Source: Clostridium sp.
Lineage (GTDB): Bacteria; Bacillota; Clostridia; Lachnospirales; Lachnospiraceae
Direction of reading: 5' to 3'
DNA: 53,942 bases
Assembly (NCBI GenBank): GCA_031275405.1
Contig: JAISOV010000028.1
Location: 1-53,942, forward strand
Below are positions 35,981 through 45,591 of the stretch, piece by piece. Both the position numbers and the translations under genes were made by a program. Under the pieces are notes generated by a model. It was not told the DNA's origin. It saw only the letters and a program-made list of their open reading frames with translations, and made no database searches. How positions within the stretch are numbered: the stretch's first letter is position 1; every line of letters starts with the position of its first letter.

Positions 35981-38455
35981 TCAAGGCGCGCCGCAGGCCG
36001 CCGCTTTCTCCTGAGGCAGTGTCCAGACGGTGGTCGCCTTGAACAGATCCCCGTCCACTTCGATATGCAGCTTGCCGCCCTGCACCTCCATGAAACTCAT
36101 GGCAATCGACAGTCCCAGGCCGCTCCCCTCCGTATTGCGGGAGACATCCCCTCTCACGAAACGTTCCGTCAGTTCCTCGGGGCTGGCCTGGATTTCCTGT
36201 GCCGCAATGTTTTTCAAGATGATCACCACCTGATCCCGCCGACGGAAGCCATCGACATATACTCTGGTTCCGGGCAGGGCATATTTGGCGATATTCGCGA
36301 AAAGGTTTTCATATACGCGGTACGTCTTCTGGCTATCCAGCGGCAGGAGCAGTTTGCTCTCTGGAAGCACCAGATTCAGCCGCACGTCCAGCCTTGCGGC
36401 TTCCAGTTGATCCGACGCCTCCAGCGCCACCTGTCTGACTAAGTTCATGATGTCCACATCTACGATATTCAGGCTGACGTTCCTGGAGACCGCCCGGCTC
36501 ACTTCAAACAAATCTTCGATCAGTATTTTCAGCCGGAAAGACTTGTTCTCCAGAATGTCCAGATATTCTTTTCGTTTCCCTTCCTCCAGGGATTCTTCTT
36601 TCAGCAGATCCAGGTAGGTGATGATCGCCGTCAGCGGCGTCTTCAAGTCATGGGAAACATTGGTAATCAGCTCCGTTTTCATGCGCTGGCTTTTCATTTC
36701 CTCCTCCACCGCTTTCCGGAAGCCGCCTTGGATCAGAGCCACCTGGGGCTTGAACGGCTCGAACACCCCCAGATCCTCGGTCATCGTCCCATTCAGGTTG
36801 CCTTGGGCAATTTCGTGCATGACGTCCAGCAGCAGCCGGAATTTTCTCTGGAAATCCCCTACGTACTTTTTCAGCAGGAAATACAGCGCGCAGGTATACG
36901 CCGCGACAAATACCATCCCGCCTATCCAGAAACAGCAGATGACGGACAGGATCACGGCATTCAGGAACAGAAGTTTCCAAATCGTCTTTTTGACGTTCCC
37001 GGTCAGGTCGAGACGCGACAGCGCCTGGCCCGTTTTTCGGATGATTCCGCACAGGAACCGGAAAAACGCAAAAACCAGGCTTTTCTCTTGGAAGGATCTG
37101 CGGATACCATCCCTGCGTACCCCTCTGAACAAAATTCCCAGGCACCACACCGACATCAGGAGGCATAGGAGCAGGACAAGTATGCCGATTTTCGCGCCCG
37201 ACGGCAAACGGCGGATCTGATACGGTACCTCATACTGGAGACGCAGCGTCACCCCGCACAGGAACAGCCCTATCAGAACCGCTATTTCCAAAGGCAGACG
37301 GAAGATCCCCCATGTCCTCCACGGCTGCCCTCTGTCCGCCCAGTTCAGCACGGGAAACCACGCTCCCGATGGCAGGAAGATCGCCAATAAGAAGACTGAG
37401 AGCGGGAACAGGAGAATAAATCCAGGCTCATTGTACAAGCTATGATAGATGGAAGCGGAAGTCTCCGCTCTGACCCAAGAAGACTGTTCCGCCCCGGACT
37501 GGATCTGATTCCACATGTCATAGCTGATTCCATACGTGATTTCACAGTTCTGGATCTGAAAATCAGAGGTACTGATTTCCAGGTCTTGATAGAAATTCCC
37601 GTTCTCATCCCAAATCGATCCCGCCCAGATCATCAATGCGTGCCGTATGATCTCTATCGCCGTTTTTCGGATGTCTGTGCTGTCCTCTCCCTTTACGTCG
37701 TTTCCTATGGTAGCGTTGCCGTTCTCATCATAAGAAAACGTCAAGAGAAAGTAATACTTCTCTGCCGGAAGCCCCTTTTCATCCGCCAAGGTATTCGTCA
37801 GCGTGACGCCCGTCGCTTTGTTTTTGACAAAATAGTCAAAAATCCGGTTCAGCTGCTGAAACTGCCCCTCCAGATCGTCAAAGTAGTTTCCGATCTGGCT
37901 TTCCAAATCCTCTATGGAAAGTCCCGCCGATTTCTGGCCTGGGGACAGCTTCTCTTCCAGGCGGTAGACCTCCCTGTAGTCATGACGACTCCCGTTTTCC
38001 AGATCATAAAGATCGCCGTAAAGAAGCAGATTATTCCGATAAAGTCCGTTGATGGCGGTATGCACATCCAAGCTCATTTCCCCGTAGGACTGTATCAGGT
38101 CGTAGCCTTTCACGAAAATCAGGGAAACGGCAGCGGAGATCACCAGACCGAGTCCGATCCATCCCAACGGGCGGCGAGGCTGCTTGCTTTCCTCCTGGAA
38201 ATGTCCTCCCTTTTTGCTCCGGCGTTTCTCCCCGCCGCTTCCGGCGCCGCCGTCAGTTCCCGTTAAGACGGGTTCTCTGCTGTTTGCCATGAGAGCAGTC
38301 TCTTTTCCATCCTTTGCAAAGACGCTCTCTTGGCTGTTTTCTCCTAAGATTTCTTCTCCTTCGTTCTCCGCCAAGACACTCTCCCTGCCTTTTTCCTCGA
38401 AATTGCCCTCGCCTCCGTCCGGAGCCATTCCTGCCTGTTGTGTTCCTCTATCCAT
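35981..38455 (-). CDS. sensor histidine kinase
   Basis: An 824-residue membrane kinase. A cytosolic N-terminus of about 95 residues has loosely repeated acidic blocks (ESVLAENEGEE, ESVFAKDGKET, EPVLTGTDGG). A membrane span (about 97-115), an extracellular sensor of about 230 residues, several further spans (about 345-530), then HisKA with HDLKTPLTAIITYLD (about residue 600), and HATPase with N-box NLFANIAKYA and G-box GSGLGLSIAMSFME. GATAGGAGCGTAT precedes the ATG. It lies 121 bases downstream of its response regulator. The multi-span region between sensor and kinase is unusual; the signal is unknown, possibly the cell envelope. Confidence 0.88.
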   Translation of the reverse strand: MDRGTQQAGMAPDGGEGNFEEKGRESVLAENEGEEILGENSQESVFAKDGKETALMANSREPVLTGTDGGAGSGGEKRRSKKGGHFQEESKQPRRPLGWIGLGLVISAAVSLIFVKGYDLIQSYGEMSLDVHTAINGLYRNNLLLYGDLYDLENGSRHDYREVYRLEEKLSPGQKSAGLSIEDLESQIGNYFDDLEGQFQQLNRIFDYFVKNKATGVTLTNTLADEKGLPAEKYYFLLTFSYDENGNATIGNDVKGEDSTDIRKTAIEIIRHALMIWAGSIWDENGNFYQDLEISTSDFQIQNCEITYGISYDMWNQIQSGAEQSSWVRAETSASIYHSLYNEPGFILLFPLSVFLLAIFLPSGAWFPVLNWADRGQPWRTWGIFRLPLEIAVLIGLFLCGVTLRLQYEVPYQIRRLPSGAKIGILVLLLCLLMSVWCLGILFRGVRRDGIRRSFQEKSLVFAFFRFLCGIIRKTGQALSRLDLTGNVKKTIWKLLFLNAVILSVICCFWIGGMVFVAAYTCALYFLLKKYVGDFQRKFRLLLDVMHEIAQGNLNGTMTEDLGVFEPFKPQVALIQGGFRKAVEEEMKSQRMKTELITNVSHDLKTPLTAIITYLDLLKEESLEEGKRKEYLDILENKSFRLKILIEDLFEVSRAVSRNVSLNIVDVDIMNLVRQVALEASDQLEAARLDVRLNLVLPESKLLLPLDSQKTYRVYENLFANIAKYALPGTRVYVDGFRRRDQVVIILKNIAAQEIQASPEELTERFVRGDVSRNTEGSGLGLSIAMSFMEVQGGKLHIEVDGDLFKATTVWTLPQEKAAACGAP

Positions 38456-38576
38456 ATACGCTCCTATCCGCCCGCTTCGTCCAAATCCAGTAAGAACAGC
38501 CCAACAGCAGCCTGGAAAGTGCCTTTCGCGGGTCTTCCAACCAGGGAAGGTGAAAGTTTTCCACTTCCAGCCCTCC

Positions 38577-39287
38577 TTATCTCTGCTTTTCCATCTTATA
38601 GCCGACTCCCCAGACCACTTTCAGATACTTGGGATTTTTCGGGTCGATCTCGATTTTTTCCCGGATGTTCCGGACATGTACCATGATGGTGTCTGTATTG
38701 ACCGCTTTTTCATTCCAGATGCGCTCATAAATTTCCTCCGTGGAAAAAACCTTTCCCGGATTTTTGATCAGCAGCTGCACAATCTTAAATTCCATGGGGG
38801 TCAGTTTGACCGGCTCCCCGTCCACACTGACTTCCACTGTGTCCTCGTTCAGCTCCAGGCCGCCGATCACATAAGTATGCCCGCTGGGGGCGCCGTCCCG
38901 CACCGCGCAGAGGTATTTCGAGTAACGGCGCAGATGGGAGTTGATCCTGGCTAATAGTTCCAGCGGCGTAAACGGCTTGGTCACATAGTCGTCCGCCCCC
39001 ATGTTCAGCCCCATGATCTTATCCACTTCCTCTGACTTCGCCGACAGCATGATCACCGGGAACTCATAGTCCATCGCCCGCAGTTTCATCAGCAGCGCCA
39101 CGCCGTCCATGACCGGCATCATAATATCCACGATAGCAAGGTGGATCTCTTCTTTCTGTACAATGGCAAGGCCTTCCTTGCCGTTCGCCGCCTGGGATAC
39201 CCGGTATCCTTGGTTCCGCAGATAAATCTCAACACCCTCCCGGATTTCTTTATCATCCTCCACCAGTAAGATGTGACGGTTTTCCAT
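38577..39287 (-). CDS. OmpR/PhoB-type response regulator
   Basis: A 236-residue regulator: receiver domain (MENRHILLVEDDKEIREGV with acidic pair DD, phospho-acceptor Asp in AIVDIMMPVMDG, conserved K in YVTKPFTPLELL) and a winged-helix DNA-binding domain (LTPMEFKIVQLLIKNPGKVFSTEEIYERIWNEKAVNTDTIMVHVRNIREKI). The VanR/PhoP-like fold fits a partner of the kinase immediately downstream. The start at 39287 has AAAGGGAAG upstream; the frame open to 39407 runs into repeat DNA. Confidence 0.92.
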   Translation of the reverse strand: MENRHILLVEDDKEIREGVEIYLRNQGYRVSQAANGKEGLAIVQKEEIHLAIVDIMMPVMDGVALLMKLRAMDYEFPVIMLSAKSEEVDKIMGLNMGADDYVTKPFTPLELLARINSHLRRYSKYLCAVRDGAPSGHTYVIGGLELNEDTVEVSVDGEPVKLTPMEFKIVQLLIKNPGKVFSTEEIYERIWNEKAVNTDTIMVHVRNIREKIEIDPKNPKYLKVVWGVGYKMEKQR

Positions 39288-39329
39288 CTTCCCTTTCCCC
39301 CCATTTTTTTGTAGCTTCGTGACACCACA

Positions 39330-39620
39330 ATTTGCTTCGCAAACCGTGGTTCGCGTACATTCGCCTAACGGTTGCCCTGTAACCGTTTTGGCCGCTTCGC
39401 GGCACAAAGTGTACTTCGCACACTTGGCTCATTGTTTACGCGTATGACACCATGAATCCTCTTCGCGGACTCATGGTTCGCGGGCGCTCGCCAAATGGTT
39501 GCTTCGCAACCGCTTGGCTTCGTAAAGCCGATTCCTGCTTGCAAGCAATCCGGATCGGCTTCACTTGTCAAGGCTGCTCCGTAGCCGCTTGGCTCGCTGC
39601 TTACGCGTATGATACCCTAA
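39330..39620. repeat. dispersed hairpin-rich repeat, family 1, long copy
   Basis: A 290-base gene-free block of short inverted repeats: TTTGCTTCGCAAA, CGGTTGCCCTGTAACCG, GCCGCTTCGCGGC, AAGTGTACTTCGCACACTT, GGTTGCTTCGCAACC, with spacers TACGCGTATGACACCATGAA and CATGGTTCGCG. The same blocks occur at 18836-19003 and 23242-23371. It is upstream of the response regulator. Confidence 0.7.
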
Positions 39621-39767
39621 TAAAACCGGAAAGGCAACCTCCTTTCTGCGCGGGAACCTGGTTCTCCCTCCACAAAACCTGCTCTGCGTCCTGCGCTTGC
39701 GGTAAGACTTACTCTGCCTCTTCTTTCTGCCAAAAGTATAGCTCCTAAAAATAAATTTCGTATACAA

Positions 39768-39807
39768 AAAAAGCCGAAGAATTTCTTAAGAAATTCTTCG
39801 GCTTTTT
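39768..39807. terminator. bidirectional terminator
   Basis: A perfect 40-base palindrome: AAAAAGCCGAAGAATTTCTT (39768-39787) and its complement (39788-39807). It has A-tracts on one side and T-tracts on the other, so it can end transcription both ways; leftward it would end ilvN-ilvC. Confidence 0.85.
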
Positions 39808-39815
39808 GAAACGGA

Positions 39816-39957
39816 CGTTTTTTCGGGAAGCTTCCCATTTGATAGGACAAAATGGGAAGCAGCGTACCTCTAAAAACTTCGTTTTTTCGGGAAGCTTCCC
39901 ATTTGATAGGACAAAATGGGAAGCAGCGTACCTCTAAAAACTTCGTTTTTAGAGGTA
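39816..39957. repeat. two tandem 64-bp repeats at the ilvC 3' end
   Basis: Two almost identical 64-base units (39816-39879 and 39880-39943) and the first bases of a third. Each contains GGGAAGCTTCCC, CCCATTT...AAATGGG and CCTCTAAAAAC. The last CCTCTAAAAAC pairs with GTTTTTAGAGG at 39945-39955, a hairpin just after the ilvC stop codon, so the array may be a duplicated terminator region. Confidence 0.85.
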
Positions 39958-39958
39958 C

Positions 39959-41008
<1,050 letters not shown>

Positions 41009-41012
41009 CTAT

Positions 41013-41516
41013 TCAGTCGTCAATGTAAGTTACTCGCTCCATGCCCCGCCCCAGTCCGGCGATCCCCGTCCTTGCCAGCTCCGGGATCTCGTACCCGTCC
41101 AGCAGCTTGATAAAGGCGTCGATTTTGGACTGGTTTCCGGTCAGCTCGATTATCAGGCTTTCATTTGCCACGTCAATGATCTTTGCCCGGAACACATCCG
41201 CCAGAGCGATCACGTCCGCTCTCTGTGCCGCCGCCGCTTTCACCTTGATCATGACCAGTTCCCGGTAGACGCTTTCTTCCGGCTTCAGTTCTTTCACATC
41301 CCGCACGTCCACCAGCTTTGCCACCTGTTTCTCGATCTGCTCCAGTATCACGTCGTCCCCCTCCGCCATGATCGTAATACGGGTGAACCTGGGATCCGCC
41401 GTCACTCCCGCCGTAATGCTCTCGATGTTGTAGCCTCTCCTGGAAAACAGCCCGGAAATACGGCTCAGGACACCGGCGGTGTTATCCACCAACAGCTGAA
41501 AGACTTTTTTCCGCAT
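41013..41516 (-). CDS. ilvN: acetolactate synthase small subunit
   Basis: The 167-residue regulatory subunit of acetohydroxyacid synthase. N-terminal ACT domain MRKKVFQLLVDNTAGVLSRI..LFSRRGYNIESI (valine binding), then TRITIMAEGDD and a second C-terminal ACT-like domain (LIIELTGNQSKIDAFIKLL). Length fits IlvH/IlvN of Firmicutes. No large subunit lies in the window; ilvB must be elsewhere. The start at 41516 matches the family N-terminus; the frame open to 41627 reaches into the promoter. Confidence 0.93.
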   Translation of the reverse strand: MRKKVFQLLVDNTAGVLSRISGLFSRRGYNIESITAGVTADPRFTRITIMAEGDDVILEQIEKQVAKLVDVRDVKELKPEESVYRELVMIKVKAAAAQRADVIALADVFRAKIIDVANESLIIELTGNQSKIDAFIKLLDGYEIPELARTGIAGLGRGMERVTYIDD

Positions 41517-41598
41517 ACCTGTATTTTCCCTTCTGCCCGTCTTCCGCCCAAGCTTGGACCATGTAAAACCTGCGGAAGAAGGCGCCTCTTCCCGAATC

Positions 41599-41627
41599 AT
41601 ACTAGCAAATTCTCGCAGAAATGTCAA
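41599..41627 (-). promoter_or_regulatory. ilvN-ilvC promoter
   Basis: Minus strand -35 TTGACA (41622-41627), 17-base spacer, -10 TAGTAT (41599-41604). The leader to ilvN is about 75 bases, too short for a T-box. Confidence 0.8.
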
Positions 41628-41785
41628 CCGGCAATTTGAAAGGGCGCTGATTTCCTGGATACCGTGTGATCACCCAAGCAGAAGACAGCCCCTCTGCGTA
41701 GCAACGGATGGTTTCTAGAAAGATCATAACTAATCATTAGGAAGATATAATTCATAGCGTTAAAAAGCCAGGAAAATGTGATATG

Positions 41786-43498
41786 CTCCCCTTAAAGTAG
41801 ACAGTGAAAATAAAAAAACACTGTTATGGAAAGGGGAGCATTTTCATGCCACACAAAGGACTGCTGCCAGCAGAAGAAAAAATAAAGGTAGTAGAGAAAG
41901 ATCTAGCAGGAGAAATCAGAGTTCCAAAAGCATGTCAAATATACAAAATAAACGAAAAAATATTACATGATTGGGTGCGACTTTACAAGATTCGAGGCGC
42001 AACGGGGCTGTGTAGTACAGGCAAGAATCGTAAATATGAACCTGAACTAAAACGTCAAGCAGCGGAAGGATATTTGTCAGGAGCAGCATCTTTGCGCGAT
42101 ATTTGCATGAAATACGACATCAGCAACAAATCTATGTTGCAACAATGGATTAAATGTTATAATAGTTATGGAGATTTTAAACACCCAAACAGCGGAGGTG
42201 CGACCTGCATGACAAAAGGCCGCAAGACGACTTTGGAGGAGCGTATAGAGATTGTCAGTCATTGTATAGCTAACAATAAAGACTACGGCAAAACAGCTGA
42301 GCAATACGGCGCGTCTTACCAACAGATTTACGGATGGGTAAGAAAATACGAAAAGGACGGCATGGATGGACTTTCCGACCGTCGCGGTAAGCGCAAAGAC
42401 GAAACTGCTATGAGCGAAACCGAAAAGCTTTGCGCTCAATTAAAACTGAAGGAAGCTGAAATTCTGCGGCTTCGAATGGAGAATGAACTGTTAAAAAAAT
42501 TGGAGGCGCTCGAAAGGGGGGCGAAATCCGGATTAAGTTTGGTGCGCCTGGAAAACAAATATTTAGCAACACAGGCTTTGAACAAAGAGAAAAGCTACCC
42601 AATCAGCACACTTTGCGATATTATCAGCCTCAACCGTTCATCTTACTACAATTGGCTTCATCGCGGCCAAACAGCGCAGGAAGTCAAGGATGCCGCATTA
42701 ATTGAGCGTATATGCCAGCTCTATCAGGAATCCAACGGGATTTTCGGGTACCGCCGTATACGGCTTAACCTGAAACGTCGGTTTGGGGTTCATTGCAACA
42801 AAAAACGAGTTCGTAGGGTTATGAATGCAACCGGGTTGAAATCAGTAATTCGTCGGAAACGACCACATTATGTCAAATCCACGCCGGAGATTACAGCGGA
42901 AAATATTTTGAACCGGAACTTCAACGCGGACAAGCTTAATGAAAAGTGGCTCACCGATGTTACAGAGTTCAAATATGGCGACAGCGGCAAGATGTACTTA
43001 AGCGCAGTCCTCGACTTAAAGGACAAAATCGTTGTAGCCTACGCTATTGGCCATAGCAGCAATAACAAACTCATCTTTGATACCTTCGACGCAGCTGTTG
43101 CGAAATATCCTGACGCAAAACCGTTATTCCATAGCGACAGGGGTTTTCAGTATACAAGCGAAGTTTTCAAGGCAAAGCTTGACACTGCCGGTATGACGCA
43201 AAGTATGTCCAGAGTCGGGCGCTGTATTGACAATGGGCCAATGGAAGCGTTTTGGGGAACCCTAAAGGCGGAGAGGTACTATCTCCATCGCTTTGATGGT
43301 TATGACAATCTAAAAGCTGCGGCTGAGCAGTATATAGCGTTTTACAACGGCAGCAGATATCAAGAAAAACTTGGAGGACTGGCTCCGTTGGAATACCGTA
43401 ACTTGCTTTTGACAGCATAAGCAAATTCAGATGCCCATAAAGACATCTGAATTTGTAAACATCTTTTTAATTTTTCCTCTGTCTACTTGACAGGGAGC
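41786..43498 (+). mobile_element. IS3-family insertion sequence
   Basis: A 1.7-kb element bounded by imperfect inverted repeats: left GCTCCCCTTAAAGTAGACAG, right (reverse complement) GCTCCCTGTCAAGTAGACAG. It holds one transposase gene and, after it, a stem-loop (43422-43433 with 43444-43455) followed by a T-tract as its terminator. No clear 3-5 bp target duplication is visible at its ends; the exact outer bases may be off by one or two. The element lies between the ilv promoter region and a truncated signal-peptide gene. Confidence 0.85.
41846..43420 (+). CDS. IS3-family transposase, single ORF
   Basis: A 524-residue transposase. Two helix-turn-helix segments (residues about 10-55 and 120-170), a coiled-coil/leucine-rich stretch (LKLKEAEILRLRMENELLKK), HTH_21-type IFGYRRIRLNLKR, and the integrase core with DDE residues in WLTDVTEF, FHSDRGFQYT and MEAFWGTLKAE. 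In most IS3 elements orfA and orfB are joined by a -1 shift; here they are one frame, with an A7 run at the expected junction (about 42492-42498). Start MPHKGLLPAEE with AAAGGGGAGC upstream. It appears intact. Confidence 0.93.
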   Translation: MPHKGLLPAEEKIKVVEKDLAGEIRVPKACQIYKINEKILHDWVRLYKIRGATGLCSTGKNRKYEPELKRQAAEGYLSGAASLRDICMKYDISNKSMLQQWIKCYNSYGDFKHPNSGGATCMTKGRKTTLEERIEIVSHCIANNKDYGKTAEQYGASYQQIYGWVRKYEKDGMDGLSDRRGKRKDETAMSETEKLCAQLKLKEAEILRLRMENELLKKLEALERGAKSGLSLVRLENKYLATQALNKEKSYPISTLCDIISLNRSSYYNWLHRGQTAQEVKDAALIERICQLYQESNGIFGYRRIRLNLKRRFGVHCNKKRVRRVMNATGLKSVIRRKRPHYVKSTPEITAENILNRNFNADKLNEKWLTDVTEFKYGDSGKMYLSAVLDLKDKIVVAYAIGHSSNNKLIFDTFDAAVAKYPDAKPLFHSDRGFQYTSEVFKAKLDTAGMTQSMSRVGRCIDNGPMEAFWGTLKAERYYLHRFDGYDNLKAAAEQYIAFYNGSRYQEKLGGLAPLEYRNLLLTA

Positions 43499-43592
43499 GG
43501 TTCATGGCTGCAAAAGATGTCACAGGCACCACTAACAAAAGCATAACCACTGCCGACATTGAAGCTATAAGATTTCGCAATTTCATTTTCAT
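43499..43592 (-). pseudogene. secreted-protein gene cut by the IS after its signal peptide
   Basis: AAGGAAGGT precedes start codons at 43598/43592. The frame encodes MKMKLRNLIASMSAVVMLLL followed by VVPVTSFAAM, a textbook Sec signal with an A-x-A-like cleavage site, and then runs into the right inverted repeat of the IS3 element. The mature protein is lost. No matching remainder was recognised left of the IS (41628-41785). Upstream neighbour ends at 43610, so this was the next gene of the secreted-protein run. Confidence 0.7.
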
Positions 43593-43609
43593 TAGCATAC
43601 CTTCCTTCA

Positions 43610-44200
43610 TTAATGTGTACTGGCTTCGTCATAGTTGCCGCCGAAAGAAACAGAACCGTTTTTCGTGCATTTAGCATAGCAGGACGCTGTATTGTCCGCT
43701 TTGCCGTTTTTGTAGACAGTAAAGTTTCCTATTATTCTTGCGCTGCCGTCATCATTTGTTTCCTCACCTGCGCTACTGCTTCCAGTCCAGCCGGAATAGC
43801 AAGAATTGTGATAAGAACTGTATCCAGTAGGTTCGGCTTGGCTGCCGTTATATTCAAAAGTGCCATCAAGTCCGTAAACAGTGACTATTTCTTGATTTGA
43901 TTTCAGCCGGAACCAACCTTCCATAGAGAAACTTTTACTACTTGCCCGTGTAAGACTATTGCGGACGGTAATGACAAGCTCTGCCTCCAGTTCGTCATTA
44001 ACATCAAACCGAAAGGGGATTTTAGTGGCTCCATTGCTGACTTCCGCATCAAAAGCCAGTGCATTGCTCAGAACATCGTCCAGGTTAATCTCAAAAGATC
44101 GGTCTTGTGGCGCTACTTGAGCGTCAACGGCAGCATAAACTGGCAGTGCAAGCGCGAAAAGCAGGGTAAAAGACGATAGTAAACAAATCAGTTTTTTCAT
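43610..44200 (-). CDS. secreted protein, unknown
   Basis: A 196-residue protein with Sec signal MKKLICLLSSFTLLFALALPVYAA. The mature part is beta-rich with few Cys (NSCYSGW, SCYAKCTKNG), and many Ser/Asn/Gly. GGAGGTATGCC precedes ATG. No domain recognised. Member of a leftward run of exported proteins (43.5-47.3 kb) next to an ECF sigma/anti-sigma pair. Confidence 0.75.
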   Translation of the reverse strand: MKKLICLLSSFTLLFALALPVYAAVDAQVAPQDRSFEINLDDVLSNALAFDAEVSNGATKIPFRFDVNDELEAELVITVRNSLTRASSKSFSMEGWFRLKSNQEIVTVYGLDGTFEYNGSQAEPTGYSSYHNSCYSGWTGSSSAGEETNDDGSARIIGNFTVYKNGKADNTASCYAKCTKNGSVSFGGNYDEASTH

Positions 44201-44218
44201 GGCATACCTCCATTAGTG

Positions 44219-45073
44219 TTATTTTGCAGTTTTGGTTTTTCTGTAAATGGCAAACAAGGCAGCAGCACATAGCAGGATCGCGCCGGTACTGGCAGCGAAT
44301 AAATGTCCAGGGTCATTAGACGTTAGCCCTCCGGTCCCTGCGTTCATTTCAGGATCGCCAAGCGGCAATGCATTAATATACGCTTTTATCTGCTCGTACT
44401 CATACACGTTAGAAGCGCTTGCACTTCTGTAAGTACGAACAGCGGCCTCGTTTTTCAAAGCAGTAGTAGGAATCAGACTCTTGACTTCGCCGTTATCATT
44501 TGGGATAAGGCCCACTACGTCTTGGAAATAAGGGAGGCTACCAACAAGCATCGTGCCTTCGGGAATTTCGCTGATTTCTTTTTGGATGGAAACATCATAG
44601 GCATACCGTGTGTCCCCCGTTTCATAAAACGTCACGACCGATACCACCCATTCTCCCACTTTTGACAAGACTTCTTGCTGTTCCTGTTCAGTCAGTAAAG
44701 ACTGGGCATTGTCACTAAGCGGCTGTCCTTTTTGTACGTTTACAACGACAGTCCCGCCAGCTGTAGTGATCGGAACTTTATAGATATGGTTTCCGGCTTG
44801 CAATGCCTGTTCAATTTCAGCTGCGTCGTTCGTTGCCAGCTTAAATACGTCGGTATCCACATAGACTTTATACGCTTTGTCATAATCCACATCGGCAGCG
44901 GTGATCTCCCGGCCGATTTCGTCTGCGTACAGTTCATTGACTGCGGTAACGATTTCGTCTGTAATACCGCTCAACTCGGATTCGGCATCGGCGGCAAACC
45001 CGGCGGCAAAAGCAGTTGCCGAAAAAACCATAGCCATAGCCAACGACGACATAAACATCACTATCTTTTTCAT
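44219..45073 (-). CDS. exported protein with C-terminal membrane anchor
   Basis: A 284-residue protein: Sec signal MKKIVMFMSSLAMAMVFSAT ending near AFAAG, an extracellular region with acidic helical start (ESELSGITDEIVTAVNELYADE), and at the C-terminus SNDPGHLFAASTGAILLCAAALFAIYRKTKTAK, a membrane anchor with positive tail but no LPxTG. AGGAGGT lies 7 bases before ATG at 45073; a GTG three codons upstream is less likely. Probably surface-displayed. No family recognised. Confidence 0.78.
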   Translation of the reverse strand: MKKIVMFMSSLAMAMVFSATAFAAGFAADAESELSGITDEIVTAVNELYADEIGREITAADVDYDKAYKVYVDTDVFKLATNDAAEIEQALQAGNHIYKVPITTAGGTVVVNVQKGQPLSDNAQSLLTEQEQQEVLSKVGEWVVSVVTFYETGDTRYAYDVSIQKEISEIPEGTMLVGSLPYFQDVVGLIPNDNGEVKSLIPTTALKNEAAVRTYRSASASNVYEYEQIKAYINALPLGDPEMNAGTGGLTSNDPGHLFAASTGAILLCAAALFAIYRKTKTAK

Positions 45074-45136
45074 TCTGGCCACCTCCTACAAAATTAGTTT
45101 CATCGCCTTCCATCTGCCTATTCCATCTGCCTAGGG

Positions 45137-45580
45137 CTAATTCCTTCGCATTGTTGTGCCATACGGGCGAGTTCCCAGATCAGTGGTCGCTCCATTAATC
45201 ATTTGTGTGTAGCTAAAATACTGCCCGCTAACGCCGGGGTCTGGGTCAAGCACATACAGATAATTTGTTGTACCGGTCTGATAGCCAGATACAACGACAA
45301 CATGGCTCATGCTTGAACCCACCAGCTTAGCCACAAATGGGTCGCTGCCGTCAATCTCGTTCTGTGCGCTGCTGAAACTTAACGCATTACTGACCGTCTC
45401 AAAGTCCACACTGTCACCTAACGCATATTCAACCGCCTGGCAGACGTTCCCATCGCTTCCGGTTTGGTCGTTTGTGTTTCCTTTGATTTTTTTCACAATA
45501 TCGGTCTGGTCGCAGCCGGCGGTACTATTATAGTATGAGCCAATCATTTCACCGCAAGCGGCCCAGCACCAGCGTGTTTT
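45137..45580 (-). pseudogene. papain-like cysteine peptidase, 5' end lost
   Basis: The frame reads RWCWAACGEMIGSYYN, the catalytic-Cys block of AvrRpt2/C39-like papain-fold peptidases (Cys codon at 45566-45568), then SHVVVVSGYQ with the catalytic His and YLYVLDPDPG with an Asp. No start codon or signal peptide is found upstream. The frame runs into the end of the neighbouring gene (45592), and the Gln expected before the Cys appears in another frame (QAVQNT). I conclude a frameshift and 5' loss. An ATG at 45547 is after the catalytic Cys and would give a dead fragment of 136 residues. Confidence 0.6.
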
Positions 45581-45591
45581 GAACAGCCTGA

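Noticed and set aside
41517..41598. T-box or peptide-leader attenuator before ilvN
   Set aside because: A strong promoter lies about 80 bases upstream of the start, leaving no room for such a leader; no Leu/Val/Ile-rich short ORF is seen.
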